Part shown: piece after piece, positions 1 to 7,621 of the stretch
Position numbering within the stretch: the stretch's first letter is position 1
Layout: each line of letters opens with the position of its first letter
Assembly: GCA_018894445.1 (NCBI GenBank)
Contig: JAHIPJ010000084.1
Span: forward strand, 1 to 15,309
Direction: 5' to 3'
From: Actinomycetota bacterium
GTDB lineage: Bacteria > Actinomycetota > Humimicrobiia > Humimicrobiales > Humimicrobiaceae
DNA: 15,309 nt
Position numbers and translations under genes: made by a program
Notes under the pieces: model-generated
What the model was told of the DNA's origin: nothing
The model's input: the letters and a program-made list of their open reading frames with translations, nothing else
The model's database searches: none

Positions 1-361
1 GATTTACTATCTCCACATCAGAAGATAGTTTTATAGCTGAAGCCTTTACAGTTCCAGGACCTTTCTTTTCAAGTTTCAACAATACCGGCACATCACTTTC
101 CATTCTAAAAACAACTCCTTTAAGATTAGTGATGAATTCTATCATATCTTCTTTCATTCCATCTAAAGTTGAAAATTCATGCATGATGTCTCCAACCCTG
201 ATCCTTGTAATCCCCACTCCTTCTATAGATGAAAGTAGAACTCTCCTAATCGAATTACCTAAAGTGTGCCCAAAACCTCTTTCTAATGGCTCAATAATAA
301 ACTCGCCAGAAAAATCATCTTTATGCTTAATGCTCACATTTGGCTTATGCATTTTTAACAA
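1..361 (-). CDS. rpoA: RNA polymerase alpha subunit, N-terminal part (cut by window edge)
   Basis: Alpha subunit of RNA polymerase; its N-terminal domain dimerises and nucleates assembly of beta and beta-prime. Only about 120 N-terminal residues are present because the gene runs off the left edge. The family core is clear: LERGFGHTLGNSIRRVLLSS, followed by HEFSTLDGMKEDMIEFI and NLKGVV. The start is uncertain. An ATG lies at 352, but the AGGAGG at 377-372 is 19 bases from it. An in-frame TTG at 361 is 10 bases from the same site and would give MLKMHKPNVS. I prefer TTG, since several neighbours use it. The gene is last in the visible alpha segment, 47 bases after rpsD, the usual rpsD-rpoA order. 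rplQ would be expected next, outside the window. Confidence 0.95.
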   Translation of the reverse strand, partial: MLKMHKPNVSIKHKDDFSGEFIIEPLERGFGHTLGNSIRRVLLSSIEGVGITRIRVGDIMHEFSTLDGMKEDMIEFITNLKGVVFRMESDVPVLLKLEKKGPGTVKASAIKLSSDVEIVN

Positions 362-408
362 TTTATATCTACCTCCTAAAGAAAAGAATATCCAAATGAA
401 TATTTAAA

Positions 409-1035
409 CTACTTAGAATAAAGCTCTACTATTATTTGTTCATTAACAGGAACTCTTATTTCATCCCGCTTTGGATATCTTACGAGCTTTCCTTTAAGAT
501 TATCCAGATCGACTTCTAACCATTCGGGCATGGTTAGACTTCCTCCGCTTTCTTTTGCCTCCATTATTGGAATTATTTCCTTACTGGACTCGGCAACGCT
601 TATTTCCTGTCCTTCTTTTAACTGATATGAAGGTTTATCAACTTTCCTGCCGTTAACTTGAATATGCCCGTGGTTAATTAACTGCCTGGCCTGAACTCTG
701 GATGCAGCAAAACCCATAACATAAACAATATTATCAAGCCTGGTCTCCAGCAACTGGAGTAATATTTCTCCAGTAACTCCTTTTCTCTTCACTGCTTTTT
801 TGTAATAATTTTTAAATTGCCTCTCCCATACCCCGTAATATCTCTTAGCTTTTTGTTTTTCTCTTAACTGCGCGGAATAATCAGTTTCCATAAGTCTTCT
901 CTTAGCTCTCTGCCCAGGAACGTAAGGCTTTTTTTCCAATACACACTTATCAGAAAAACATCTCTGTCCTTTTAAAAATAATTTTACTCTTTCTCTCCTG
1001 CACTGTTTGCAGGCAGGCCCTTTAGCTACTGCCAT
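409..1035 (-). CDS. rpsD: 30S ribosomal protein S4, zinc-binding form
   Basis: S4 binds 16S rRNA early in small-subunit assembly and, in well-studied bacteria, also represses the alpha operon. The 208-residue product has the normal family length. Its N-terminus holds four cysteines (C9, C12, C26, C31), the zinc-binding form of S4. The S4 RNA-binding domain spans about 98-160, including RLDNIVYVMGFAASRVQARQ and HIQVNGRKVDKPSY. It starts at ATG, with AAGGAG 9 bases upstream. It follows rpsK by 28 bases and precedes rpoA. Autoregulation by S4 is known for the family in some bacteria; I do not see a recognisable S4-binding pseudoknot here. Confidence 0.98.
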   Translation of the reverse strand: MAVAKGPACKQCRRERVKLFLKGQRCFSDKCVLEKKPYVPGQRAKRRLMETDYSAQLREKQKAKRYYGVWERQFKNYYKKAVKRKGVTGEILLQLLETRLDNIVYVMGFAASRVQARQLINHGHIQVNGRKVDKPSYQLKEGQEISVAESSKEIIPIMEAKESGGSLTMPEWLEVDLDNLKGKLVRYPKRDEIRVPVNEQIIVELYSK

Positions 1036-1063
1036 TTATTATAACTCCTTGTTTTAAACTTTT

Positions 1064-1462
1064 TTAAACTCTTCTCCTCTTAGGTTGCCTGCAGCCGTTA
1101 TGAGGTACCGGCGTTACATCAATTATATCACCAATTTCCAGTCCAGCTGCCTGAAGAGACCTTACAGCAGTTTCCCTGCCAGACCCAACACCCTTAACTC
1201 TCACATCTACTCTAGTAACTCCATGCTCCCTGGCATTTCTAGCCACTGCAGTTGCAGTTATTTGAGCAGCAAACGGAGTACTTTTTCTGGAACCTTTGAA
1301 ACCCTGTCCTCCAGCACTACCCCAGGCAATAGTATTACCATTCAAGTCAGTTATATTCACAATAGTATTATTAAAAGTAGACTGAATATGTGCAATCCCG
1401 TAAGGTATATTTTTTCTTTCTTTACTTTTTACTCTTCTTTTACTGGTAGTTTTTTTAACCAA
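1064..1462 (-). CDS. rpsK: 30S ribosomal protein S11 (TTG start)
   Basis: S11 is a platform protein of the small subunit near the mRNA exit and Shine-Dalgarno helix. The 132-residue product is typical: [20 protein letters not shown] in the N-terminal part, [19 protein letters not shown] in the middle, and the conserved tail [13 protein letters not shown]. The start is TTG at 1462, preceded by AGGAGG with 5 bases of spacing; no ATG lies nearby in frame. It sits 21 bases after rpsM and 28 bases before rpsD, the standard alpha-operon order. Confidence 0.97.
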   Translation of the reverse strand: MVKKTTSKRRVKSKERKNIPYGIAHIQSTFNNTIVNITDLNGNTIAWGSAGGQGFKGSRKSTPFAAQITATAVARNAREHGVTRVDVRVKGVGSGRETAVRSLQAAGLEIGDIIDVTPVPHNGCRQPKRRRV

Positions 1463-1483
1463 ATTTACCTCCTGAAATTTTTA

Positions 1484-1858
1484 TTATGACTGACTTTTCC
1501 TTATACCAACACTTCTTCTCTTACCTTTCCTGGTCCTGGCATTTGTGTGAGTCCTCTGACCTCTAACCGGCAATCCTCTTTTATGCCTGATGCCCCTGTA
1601 AGAGTTTATCTCGATTAGTCTCTTTATATTCTGGCTTACTTCTCTTCTAAGATCTCCCTCAATAGTGTAGTTCTTTTCTATATATTCTCTTATCTTAACC
1701 AGTTCATCTTCACTGAGATCTTTAGCCTTTATACTTTTATTAATATTTAGTTTGTCCAGCATTGCTTCTGCCACTGACCTGCCAATGCCAAAAATGTAAG
1801 TCAGAGCTATGCAAATGTGCTTATCATTTGGTATATCAACACCTGAAATTCTTACCAA
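1484..1858 (-). CDS. rpsM: 30S ribosomal protein S13 (TTG start)
   Basis: S13 sits in the head of the small subunit and forms intersubunit bridges with the large subunit and tRNA. The 124-residue product matches the family along its length: [20 protein letters not shown] at the N-terminus with the helix-two-turn-helix region after it, then [20 protein letters not shown] and a basic tail. The start is TTG at 1858, with AAGGAGG placed 7 bases upstream, so the reading is MVRISGVD, aligned with the usual MARIAGVD. It follows rpmJ by 12 bases, so its binding site begins just at the rpmJ stop. Confidence 0.97.
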   Translation of the reverse strand: MVRISGVDIPNDKHICIALTYIFGIGRSVAEAMLDKLNINKSIKAKDLSEDELVKIREYIEKNYTIEGDLRREVSQNIKRLIEINSYRGIRHKRGLPVRGQRTHTNARTRKGKRRSVGIRKSQS

Positions 1859-1870
1859 CTGGAAACCTCC

Positions 1871-1984
1871 TTAACCCTGCCTCTGCTTATGACGGGGATT
1901 TTTACAAATAATAATAACTTTTCCTTCTCTTTTTATAACCTTACAGCTTTTACATATTTTTTTAACTGATGGTTTAACTTTCAT
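1871..1984 (-). CDS. rpmJ: 50S ribosomal protein L36, zinc-binding form
   Basis: L36 is the smallest large-subunit protein and stabilises 23S rRNA folding. Reading the minus strand from ATG at 1984 to TAA at 1871 gives 37 residues beginning [20 protein letters not shown] and ending NPRHKQRQG. The zinc ligands of the cysteine form are present: C11, C14, C27 and H32. The length and motif leave little doubt. An AAGGA lies about 7 bases before the ATG. It lies between infA (67 bases upstream) and rpsM, its usual position. Confidence 0.97.
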   Translation of the reverse strand: MKVKPSVKKICKSCKVIKREGKVIIICKNPRHKQRQG

Positions 1985-2051
1985 TCTTATTCCTTCTTTC
2001 CGTCATCTTCTTCCCATCATTCAAACCTTAAAATATAAATTTTAAATATAA

Positions 2052-2273
2052 TTACTTTTTTCTAAAAGTAATTCTTCCTCTATTTAGATCATAAGGTGAT
2101 ATTTCTACTTTAACTTTATCACCAGGTAAAATTTTTATATAATGCATCCTCATTTTACCTGAAATATGCGCCAATACCTTATGACCATTATCAAGCTCTA
2201 CCCTGAACATAGCATTAGGAAGTGCTTCTAAAATGGTTCCCTCGGCTTCTATTATGCCTTCTTTTTTAGAAAT
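2052..2273 (-). CDS. infA: Translation initiation factor IF-1, apparent ATT start
   Basis: IF-1 binds the A site of the 30S subunit and works with IF-2 and IF-3 in start-site selection. Reading the minus strand gives 73 residues, an S1-like OB fold: [20 protein letters not shown], then [40 protein letters not shown], and the end [12 protein letters not shown] before TAA. The family length is about 72. The initiator position is occupied by ATT (2273-2271). Upstream in frame come AAG, TTA, GGT, GGG, CAC and then TAG (2291-2289), so no ATG, GTG or TTG is available. The next ATG is at residue 22, inside the fold. A GGGGG at 2285-2281 lies 7 bases before the ATT and can pair with the 16S anti-Shine-Dalgarno CCUCC with one G-U pair. 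I infer ATT initiation; a sequence error is the main alternative. Confidence 0.93.
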   Translation of the reverse strand: MSKKEGIIEAEGTILEALPNAMFRVELDNGHKVLAHISGKMRMHYIKILPGDKVKVEISPYDLNRGRITFRKK

Positions 2274-2285
2274 CTTTAAACCCCC
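2271..2285 (-). promoter_or_regulatory. Ribosome binding site and ATT start of infA
   Basis: The minus strand reads GGGGG, TTTAAAG, ATT. The G run is the only Shine-Dalgarno-like element near the infA N-terminus and its 7-base spacing is ideal for the ATT. This placement decides the start: the ATT sits exactly where family alignment puts the initiator methionine (M-SKKE). Rare AUU starts are known from infC, where IF-3 discriminates against them and so regulates its own synthesis; whether that logic applies here is inference. Confidence 0.6.
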
Positions 2286-2371
2286 GTGCTAATATTTTCA
2301 ATTTAAAAATAACGCAAATACGTAGGTTATCAAAAAACTTTTAGTATGTCCACAATATTTTACTACTGCTA
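2274..2371 (-). other. map-infA intergenic gap, largest in the window
   Basis: This is 98 bases of AT-rich sequence between the map stop and infA. Most other junctions here are under 40 bases. It holds the infA ribosome binding site. I see only weak promoter-like pairs on the minus strand, such as TTGCGT, then 17 bases, then TATTAG ending near 2289, or an isolated TTGATA at 2333-2328 without a convincing -10. A weak AU stem (TAGTA and TACTA) near 2361-2342 followed by six T residues is too small to call a terminator. An internal promoter for the infA-rpoA segment is possible but unproven. Confidence 0.3.
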
Positions 2372-3136
2372 TTAAATTCTGGTTAATATCAAAGGACCAT
2401 TTTCCAATACCGCTACCGTATCCTCAAAGTGACAGGAAAGCTTACTGTCCATTGTCACAACAGTCCACAGATCACTTAATATTTCAACATCACTACTGCC
2501 CTGATTAAACATAGGCTCTATGGCTAAAACCATACCCTGCTTTAGAACCGGTCCCTGTCCGGGAGGCCCGTAGTTTAATATCTGGGGGTCCTCATGCATC
2601 TCTCTACCAATTCCATGACCTACAAAATCTTTAACCACTGAAAAACCATCTATCATGGCTCTGTTTTCAATTACACTTGAGATATCTGACAGTCTGTTTC
2701 CAACGACGCACAGCTCTATACTTTTATCAAGTGCCTCTTTGGTAGCATTCCATAGCCTTTCAGCAATCTTACTTACATTTCCAACTTTATAAGTCCGTGT
2801 AGCATCTCCATAAAAACCATTTATTTTAACTCCAATATCTATAGAGACCAGTTCTCCGTCCTTTATAACTCTCTTGCCTGGAATACCATGAACCACTTGT
2901 TCATCAATTGATATACAGACACTATTGGGGAAAGGTTTTTTGCCAACCTTCCCTACATAACCCTTAAAAGCAGGAACAGCCTTTTCACCGGTTATAACCT
3001 CTTCGGCAATCTTATCTATATAGCCAGTAGTGATACCAGGCTTTATAATTTCTTCTATTTTCAAAAAAACTTTAGCTACAATCCTGCCAGCCTCCCGCAT
3101 TAATCTGATTTCATCCGCCGATTTGCATATTATCAT
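2372..3136 (-). CDS. map: Methionine aminopeptidase, type I
   Basis: A cytosolic metalloprotease that removes the initiator methionine from nascent proteins when the second residue is small. The 254-residue product has the pita-bread fold signature and all five metal ligands: D100 in VSIDIGV, D111 in GDATRTY, H174 in FVGHGIGREM, E207 in LAIEPMF and E238 in HFEDTVAV. H83 in VVHGIPG is the expected catalytic-site histidine. The length is normal for the short bacterial type I enzyme without an N-terminal zinc extension. Its ATG overlaps the adk stop by four bases (ATGA), so it is probably translationally coupled to adk. Its place between adk and infA is common in Gram-positive and related bacteria. 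Confidence 0.97.
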   Translation of the reverse strand: MIICKSADEIRLMREAGRIVAKVFLKIEEIIKPGITTGYIDKIAEEVITGEKAVPAFKGYVGKVGKKPFPNSVCISIDEQVVHGIPGKRVIKDGELVSIDIGVKINGFYGDATRTYKVGNVSKIAERLWNATKEALDKSIELCVVGNRLSDISSVIENRAMIDGFSVVKDFVGHGIGREMHEDPQILNYGPPGQGPVLKQGMVLAIEPMFNQGSSDVEILSDLWTVVTMDSKLSCHFEDTVAVLENGPLILTRI

Positions 3137-3768
3137 AGAAATTTTAATATCCTTTCGGTTATTTCTTTCTCTTCTCCGGAACCATCGATATTTACCAGCA
3201 GTCCTTTATCAGCATAAAAATTAATAAGTGGTATGGTTTCAGATTCGTACACTTCCATCCTGTGCTTAATAACCTCCACATCATCATCTTTTCTTTTTAT
3301 TAAATCTCCTCCACATTCTGGACACTTTATAAAGTTTTCATTGTTATTATCAATACTGAATACACTTTTACACACCTTGCAGGTTCCTCTCTTGCTGAGT
3401 CTGCCAATAACTTCATCTTTATCAACAACTATATTTATTACTTTATCCAACTTTATCTCCAGATGATCCAGTGTACTTGAAAACATTTTTGCCTGCTTTA
3501 AATTCCGCGGAAAACCATCCATTAAAAACCCATTTTCTGACCTACTGTTTCTTATCATATTCTTTATTATTTCAATTATTATTTCGTCTGGAACTAATTT
3601 TCCGCTCTCAACAAATTTAACTGCCTTTTTTCCTAACTCAGACCCTTTATTTATTTCATTTCTTAAAATATCTCCCATCGAAATACACGGTATATTAAAT
3701 TTATTAGAAATTACTTTTGCCTGAGTCCCCTTTCCCGCACCCGGAGCTCCAATTAAAACTATCCTCAT
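3133..3768 (-). CDS. adk: Adenylate kinase with zinc-binding lid
   Basis: Catalyses ATP + AMP to 2 ADP in the cytosol, balancing adenylate pools. The 211-residue product carries the P-loop GAPGAGKGT (7-15), the DGFPRN motif (84-89) that helps bind AMP, and a long LID domain with four cysteines: C130, C133, C149 and C152. This Cys4 LID is the zinc-binding form typical of Gram-positive bacteria and many thermophiles. Its ATG overlaps the secY stop (ATGA), and its own stop overlaps the map start in the same way, making secY-adk-map a tightly coupled trio. Confidence 0.97.
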   Translation of the reverse strand: MRIVLIGAPGAGKGTQAKVISNKFNIPCISMGDILRNEINKGSELGKKAVKFVESGKLVPDEIIIEIIKNMIRNSRSENGFLMDGFPRNLKQAKMFSSTLDHLEIKLDKVINIVVDKDEVIGRLSKRGTCKVCKSVFSIDNNNENFIKCPECGGDLIKRKDDDVEVIKHRMEVYESETIPLINFYADKGLLVNIDGSGEEKEITERILKFL

Positions 3769-5027
3769 TTTAGGAACCCCTCATAATCCCTCATAGTAAG
3801 CTGAGACTCAAGTTGTCTCATAGTATCTAAAGCAACACCTACAGCAATAAGTATAGATGTTCCGCCAAATCTAAAGGGTAGTCCCATATAGTTAATCAAT
3901 ACCTCAGGAAGAAGAGCAATTATTGCTAAAAATATAGCACCTGGTAATGTTATCCTGTTTAAAATATTTGTTAAGTAATCTGCTGTATTTTTTCCAGGTC
4001 GTAGTCCTGGTATAAATCCCCCGTACCTTCTCAGATTATCTGCGGTGTCCAGAGGATTAAAAGTAATAGCGGTATAAAAGTAAGCAAATATAATAATAAG
4101 AATAGTATAAGCAATGGCATAAATTGGATTGATTCTTCCCTGTATAGTTGGGCTTAATGCATTAGCAAAGGATTGTACCCACCTGTTGGGAATAAATTGT
4201 GCAATTGTTGCAGGAAAAAGCATAACTGATATAGCCAGAATTAGGGGCATTACTCCAGATTGATTAACTTTGAGTGGTATGTAAGTACTTTGTCCGCCAA
4301 AAACTTTTCTTCCTACAATTCGTTTTGCATACTGAACAGGTATTTTTCTCTCACCTTGCTGAATAAGTATTACAGCTATAATTATACCAATAGATAAAAT
4401 TGCAAAAAGGGCTAAAAAGAAGTAATTCGTACCCCGCAGTCTAAATAGACTTATAAACTGCCCTGGTATTCTGGAAATTATACTGGCAAATATTATAAGT
4501 GAAATTCCGTTTCCTATTCCATGAATATTTATCAATTCACCTAACCACATTATAAGGATGGTTCCAGCAACTAATGTAATAATAATCAAGGTAACATGCA
4601 TAAAGTCAAAATTAGGTATAGCGCCAAAATTTCTAAAGAAAAAAACCATTGCTGTAGATTGCATTAAAGCCAGCCCTACGGTCATATATCTTGCTATTTG
4701 ATTTATTTTTCTCCTGCCGGTTTCTCCTTCCTTTGCCAGCTGCTCCAGCCTGGGAATTACCACTTGAAGAAGCTGCATTATAATAGAGGCAGTTATGTAA
4801 GGCATAATACCCAGAGAAAATACTGCAAATTTTCCCAGCGCTCCTCCTGAAAATAAATCCATCATACCCATTACCCCGGTTTCAACCTGTTCCAGGATTT
4901 TGGTTGCATCTACTCCCGGTATAGTAATATTAGCTCCAAATCTATAAATGGCTAAAATACCAATAGTGAATAATATTCTGTTTCTGATTTCTTTAATTCT
5001 AAAGGCATTTATAATAGCCCGGAACAT
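3765..5027 (-). CDS. secY: Protein translocase subunit SecY
   Basis: The channel-forming subunit of the SecYEG translocon in the inner membrane, through which secretory and membrane proteins pass. The 420-residue product has about ten hydrophobic segments, beginning near residues 18-36 and ending near 388-402. Family signatures are visible: TIPGVD with the plug region after it, SLGIMPYITASIIMQLLQ (71-88), the cytoplasmic loop KIPVQYAKRIVGRKV (228-242), and NPLDTADNLRRYGGFIPG (324-341), the loop that contacts SecA and ribosomes. The start ATG shares one base with the rplO stop (TAATG), indicating coupling to L15. Length is normal and no key region is missing. Confidence 0.98.
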   Translation of the reverse strand: MFRAIINAFRIKEIRNRILFTIGILAIYRFGANITIPGVDATKILEQVETGVMGMMDLFSGGALGKFAVFSLGIMPYITASIIMQLLQVVIPRLEQLAKEGETGRRKINQIARYMTVGLALMQSTAMVFFFRNFGAIPNFDFMHVTLIIITLVAGTILIMWLGELINIHGIGNGISLIIFASIISRIPGQFISLFRLRGTNYFFLALFAILSIGIIIAVILIQQGERKIPVQYAKRIVGRKVFGGQSTYIPLKVNQSGVMPLILAISVMLFPATIAQFIPNRWVQSFANALSPTIQGRINPIYAIAYTILIIIFAYFYTAITFNPLDTADNLRRYGGFIPGLRPGKNTADYLTNILNRITLPGAIFLAIIALLPEVLINYMGLPFRFGGTSILIAVGVALDTMRQLESQLTMRDYEGFLK

Positions 5028-5467
5028 TAAATCACCTCTACTTTTCCACCAGCTTTTTCAATTTTAGCTGCAGCGCTCTTGCTGAAATAATTGGCTTTGA
5101 CAGTTATTTTTTTAGTAAGCTTGCCATTACCCAATATTTTTATAGGATTTGACTTTTTCATAATAAGGCCATTCTTTTCTAAAAAATCATAGTCAATAAC
5201 ACTATCATCTTTGAACTTTTCTAACTGCCACACATTAATTATATTATTTATTTTCTTCCTGGTATTTTTAAAACCTTTGAGATGCGGTAATCTCCTTTGT
5301 AGAGGCATCTGTCCGCCTTCAAAACCTATTCTGGTTTTACCACCTGATCGGGACAACTGTCCTTTCGTGCCCCTTCCGCTGGTAGTTCCATGTCCGGAAC
5401 CGTTACCTCTACCTACTCTTTTCCTTTTTTTTATAGACTTAGGAGATCTTATATCACAAAGCTTCAC
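5027..5467 (-). CDS. rplO: 50S ribosomal protein L15 (GTG start)
   Basis: L15 is a late-assembly large-subunit protein. The 146-residue product shows the glycine-rich N-terminal tail KRVGRGNGSGHGTTSGRGTK (17-36) and GGQMPLQRRLPHLKGFKN (51-68), both hallmarks of the family. The start is GTG at 5467, preceded by AAGGAG with 6 bases of spacing. It follows rpsE by only 36 bases, where rpmD (L30) usually lies; there is no room for it. Its stop overlaps the secY start by one base. Confidence 0.97.
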   Translation of the reverse strand: MKLCDIRSPKSIKKRKRVGRGNGSGHGTTSGRGTKGQLSRSGGKTRIGFEGGQMPLQRRLPHLKGFKNTRKKINNIINVWQLEKFKDDSVIDYDFLEKNGLIMKKSNPIKILGNGKLTKKITVKANYFSKSAAAKIEKAGGKVEVI

Positions 5468-5503
5468 TATTTTCTCCTTCCAATATTATCCAAACCCATA
5501 ATA

Positions 5504-5998
5504 TTAATTAACTTCCGGTTCTTCTATCTTCCGCATACCCCTAATCTGCTCCGGTGTTTTAAGCATCTTTAGACCACTAATAGTTGCATTAACTATATTT
5601 AAAGCATTGGCACTTCCTAATGATTTTGTAAGAATATCCTTTACACCAGCCAATTCCATTATTATTCTTACCGGTCCACCGGCAATTACTCCTTTACCGC
5701 GAGAAGCCGGCTTCATAAAGACATGACCTGCGCCAAACCAGCCATCAATTGGATGGGGTATGGTTCCATCAGTCAAAGGCACTTTAAACATATTTTTCTT
5801 TGCATTATTAATGCCTTTTTGGATTGCGGTTGAAACCTCGTTAGCTTTACCAAAACCAATACCAACCATACCATTCATATTACCAACTGCTACCAGAGCA
5901 CTAAAGCTAAATCTTCTACCGCCCTTAACCACTTTCGCTACTCTATTTATTTTTATAACCTTTTCACTTAACTCTGTATCTTTGGAAAGATTAGCCAC
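5504..5998 (-). CDS. rpsE: 30S ribosomal protein S5 (GTG start)
   Basis: S5 sits at the mRNA entry side of the small subunit and contributes to decoding accuracy and mRNA unwinding. The 164-residue product has the N-terminal double-stranded RNA-binding domain ([19 protein letters not shown], then [17 protein letters not shown]) and the C-terminal domain with [20 protein letters not shown]. Length is normal. The start is GTG at 5998, with AAGGAGG 7 bases upstream. It is 24 bases after rplR and, unusually, is followed directly by rplO rather than rpmD. Confidence 0.98.
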   Translation of the reverse strand: MANLSKDTELSEKVIKINRVAKVVKGGRRFSFSALVAVGNMNGMVGIGFGKANEVSTAIQKGINNAKKNMFKVPLTDGTIPHPIDGWFGAGHVFMKPASRGKGVIAGGPVRIIMELAGVKDILTKSLGSANALNIVNATISGLKMLKTPEQIRGMRKIEEPEVN

Positions 5999-6022
5999 TA
6001 AATATCCTCCTTAAAAATAGGG

Positions 6023-6385
6023 TTAAAATTTCAATCCGCCTTTTCTTGCACCTTCAGCCAGGGCTTTTACTCTGCCATGATACTTGTAACCACTTCTATC
6101 AAAAACTATTTCATTTATACTTTTCTTCTTTGCCATTTTAGCCAGGGCTTCTCCAGTCCTAAAGCTTATATCTATTTTCCCTTTATCTCCATCTTTGCTT
6201 TCAATTTTCTTGCTTGATATACCAACCAGTGCAGTGCCGGCGCTATCATCTATTATCTGACCGTAAATATATTTATTGCTCCGGTGAACAGAGAGTCTCA
6301 TACGATTGCTGCTTCTTTTAATTTTAAACCTGCTCCTTACTTTTCTTCTTAAACTTTTATCCATTTTTTCAGTTTTGCTCTTCAT
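6023..6385 (-). CDS. rplR: 50S ribosomal protein L18
   Basis: L18 binds 5S rRNA and helps attach it to the central protuberance with L5. I start it at ATG 6385, giving 120 residues (MKSKTEKMDKSLRRKVRSRF onward), which is the usual family length. AGGAG lies 5 bases before this ATG. The frame stays open upstream to 6436, but that would overlap the end of rplF and add 17 atypical residues. The core has LSVHRSNKYIYGQIIDDSAG and the C-terminal YKYHGRVKALAEGARKGGL, both typical. It lies 19 bases after rplF and 24 before rpsE. Confidence 0.96.
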   Translation of the reverse strand: MKSKTEKMDKSLRRKVRSRFKIKRSSNRMRLSVHRSNKYIYGQIIDDSAGTALVGISSKKIESKDGDKGKIDISFRTGEALAKMAKKKSINEIVFDRSGYKYHGRVKALAEGARKGGLKF

Positions 6386-6404
6386 AAAATCTCCTATAAT
6401 AAAT

Positions 6405-6956
6405 TTAAGAACCGCTGGTAATACCTGTTTTACCAACTTTTCTTCTTATAACTTCATCACTATATTTTATGCCTTTACCCTTATAAGGTTCCGGTTTCCT
6501 TATACTCCTGATCTTAGCAGCCATTTCTCCAACTACCTGTTTATCTATTCCTTTAACCACAATTGTGGTATTATCCGGGACATCAAATGATATCCCTTGA
6601 AGAGGATTGACTATTGCCGGATTTGAATATCCTGCCAATATTTCCAGATCATTTCCTTTCTTACTGGCTCTAAAACCCACACCGACTATTATTAAGGTTT
6701 TGCTAAAACCGCTGCTTACACCTATAACCATATTATTTATAAGGCTTCTATAAAGACCATATTTAGCTCTATTCTCATTACTATTCGAAACTGGAATAAC
6801 AGTTAACCTACTATCTTCCATACTTAATTTAACAGAAGTGTTGTCAAACTTTTGAGAAAGCTCTCCTAATTTTCCCTTTACACTAATATTGTCCTTATCT
6901 ATTTTGATCTCTACTTCTTCCGGTACATCAATAGGCTTCCTTCCTATTCTTGACAC
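6405..6956 (-). CDS. rplF: 50S ribosomal protein L6 (GTG start)
   Basis: L6 lies near the factor-binding region of the large subunit and contacts the sarcin-ricin loop area. The 183-residue product has the duplicated L6 fold, with SRIGRKPIDVPEEVEI at the start, a GVGFRASKKGNDLEILAGYS segment in the second repeat, and the signature KPEPYKGKGIKYSDEVIRRK (154-173). Length is normal. The start is GTG at 6956, with AAGGTGA about 7-8 bases upstream. It lies 32 bases after rpsH. Confidence 0.97.
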   Translation of the reverse strand: MSRIGRKPIDVPEEVEIKIDKDNISVKGKLGELSQKFDNTSVKLSMEDSRLTVIPVSNSNENRAKYGLYRSLINNMVIGVSSGFSKTLIIVGVGFRASKKGNDLEILAGYSNPAIVNPLQGISFDVPDNTTIVVKGIDKQVVGEMAAKIRSIRKPEPYKGKGIKYSDEVIRRKVGKTGITSGS

Positions 6957-6988
6957 TTTAAACTCACCTTTCTAACCATTTTCTCTTT

Positions 6989-7393
6989 CTACCATATAGA
7001 ACATATTACTTCCCCGCCAACTCCTAGTTTTTTGGCTCCTGTACCTGTAAGTACACCTTTTGACGTGGACAATATAACTGTTCCTAAACCACCAAGAACC
7101 CTGGGAATTTCATCCTTTTGCGCATAAACCCTGAGTCCTGGTTTGCTTATTCTTTTAAGCGCGGTTATAACACTCTTTTTGTCTTTATCATATTTTAAGT
7201 ATATTTTAATTAAGCCACCAACATTTTCATCTTTACGGATTTCATAACTTCTTATATAACCTTCTTCATCCAATATCCTGGCTATTTCTGTTTTAAGTTT
7301 TGAATAAGGTATACCGACACTATCCAACTTAGCAATATAGCCATTCCTTATTCTGGTTAACATATCTGAAACAGGATCTGTGACTGCCGACAT
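6989..7393 (-). CDS. rpsH: 30S ribosomal protein S8
   Basis: S8 binds helix 21 of 16S rRNA early in assembly and in some bacteria represses the spc operon by binding its mRNA. I start it at ATG 7393, giving 134 residues ([20 protein letters not shown] onward). AAAGGAGG lies 4 bases upstream, and the reading matches the family N-terminus. The frame remains open to 7411, but that would overlap rpsN and add six atypical residues. The tail [20 protein letters not shown] is diagnostic. The stop of rpsN lies within its ribosome binding site region, implying coupling. Confidence 0.96.
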   Translation of the reverse strand: MSAVTDPVSDMLTRIRNGYIAKLDSVGIPYSKLKTEIARILDEEGYIRSYEIRKDENVGGLIKIYLKYDKDKKSVITALKRISKPGLRVYAQKDEIPRVLGGLGTVILSTSKGVLTGTGAKKLGVGGEVICSIW

Positions 7394-7404
7394 AAACCCT
7401 CCTT

Positions 7405-7590
7405 TTACCAACTGGACTTGGTTAGTCCAGGAATTTTTCCTTCATGAGCCATTTCTCTAAGACAAATTCTACATAATCCAAACTTTCTATAATAACCTCT
7501 GGGTCTACCACACCTAAAACATCTGCTGTACTTTCTTGTTTTGTATTTAGGTTCTCTTCTTTGTTTTTCTATAAGTGATTTCTTTGCCAA
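7405..7590 (-). CDS. rpsN: 30S ribosomal protein S14, zinc-binding type Z (TTG start)
   Basis: S14 completes the head of the small subunit. This is the short 61-residue zinc form, with cysteines C24, C27, C40 and C43 in [20 protein letters not shown], unlike the longer cysteine-free form. The ending [11 protein letters not shown] is typical of the family. The start is TTG at 7590, with AAAGGAG 7 bases upstream; the product reads [10 protein letters not shown]. It lies 31 bases after rplE. Confidence 0.98.
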   Translation of the reverse strand: MAKKSLIEKQRREPKYKTRKYSRCFRCGRPRGYYRKFGLCRICLREMAHEGKIPGLTKSSW

Positions 7591-7621
7591 TAAATGTCTC
7601 CTTTATAAAACTTGCGTTTTT

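Noticed and set aside
129..407. Plus-strand open frame of 92 codons at the left end.
   Set aside because: It lies antisense to rpoA, whose conserved protein sequence accounts for this stretch. The translation has no family resemblance.
2003..2020. Tiny reading frame (ATG ATG, five codons, then TGA) with an AAGG upstream, between infA and rpmJ on the minus strand; a possible leader peptide.
   Set aside because: It encodes only MMGRR, and such short frames arise often by chance in purine-rich sequence. There is no attenuator-like stem after it.
2330..2366. Possible terminator after map on the minus strand: TAGTA and TACTA arms followed by six T residues.
   Set aside because: The stem is only five AU-rich pairs with a 14-base loop, and other sequence lies between the stem and the T run. 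It is too weak to call.
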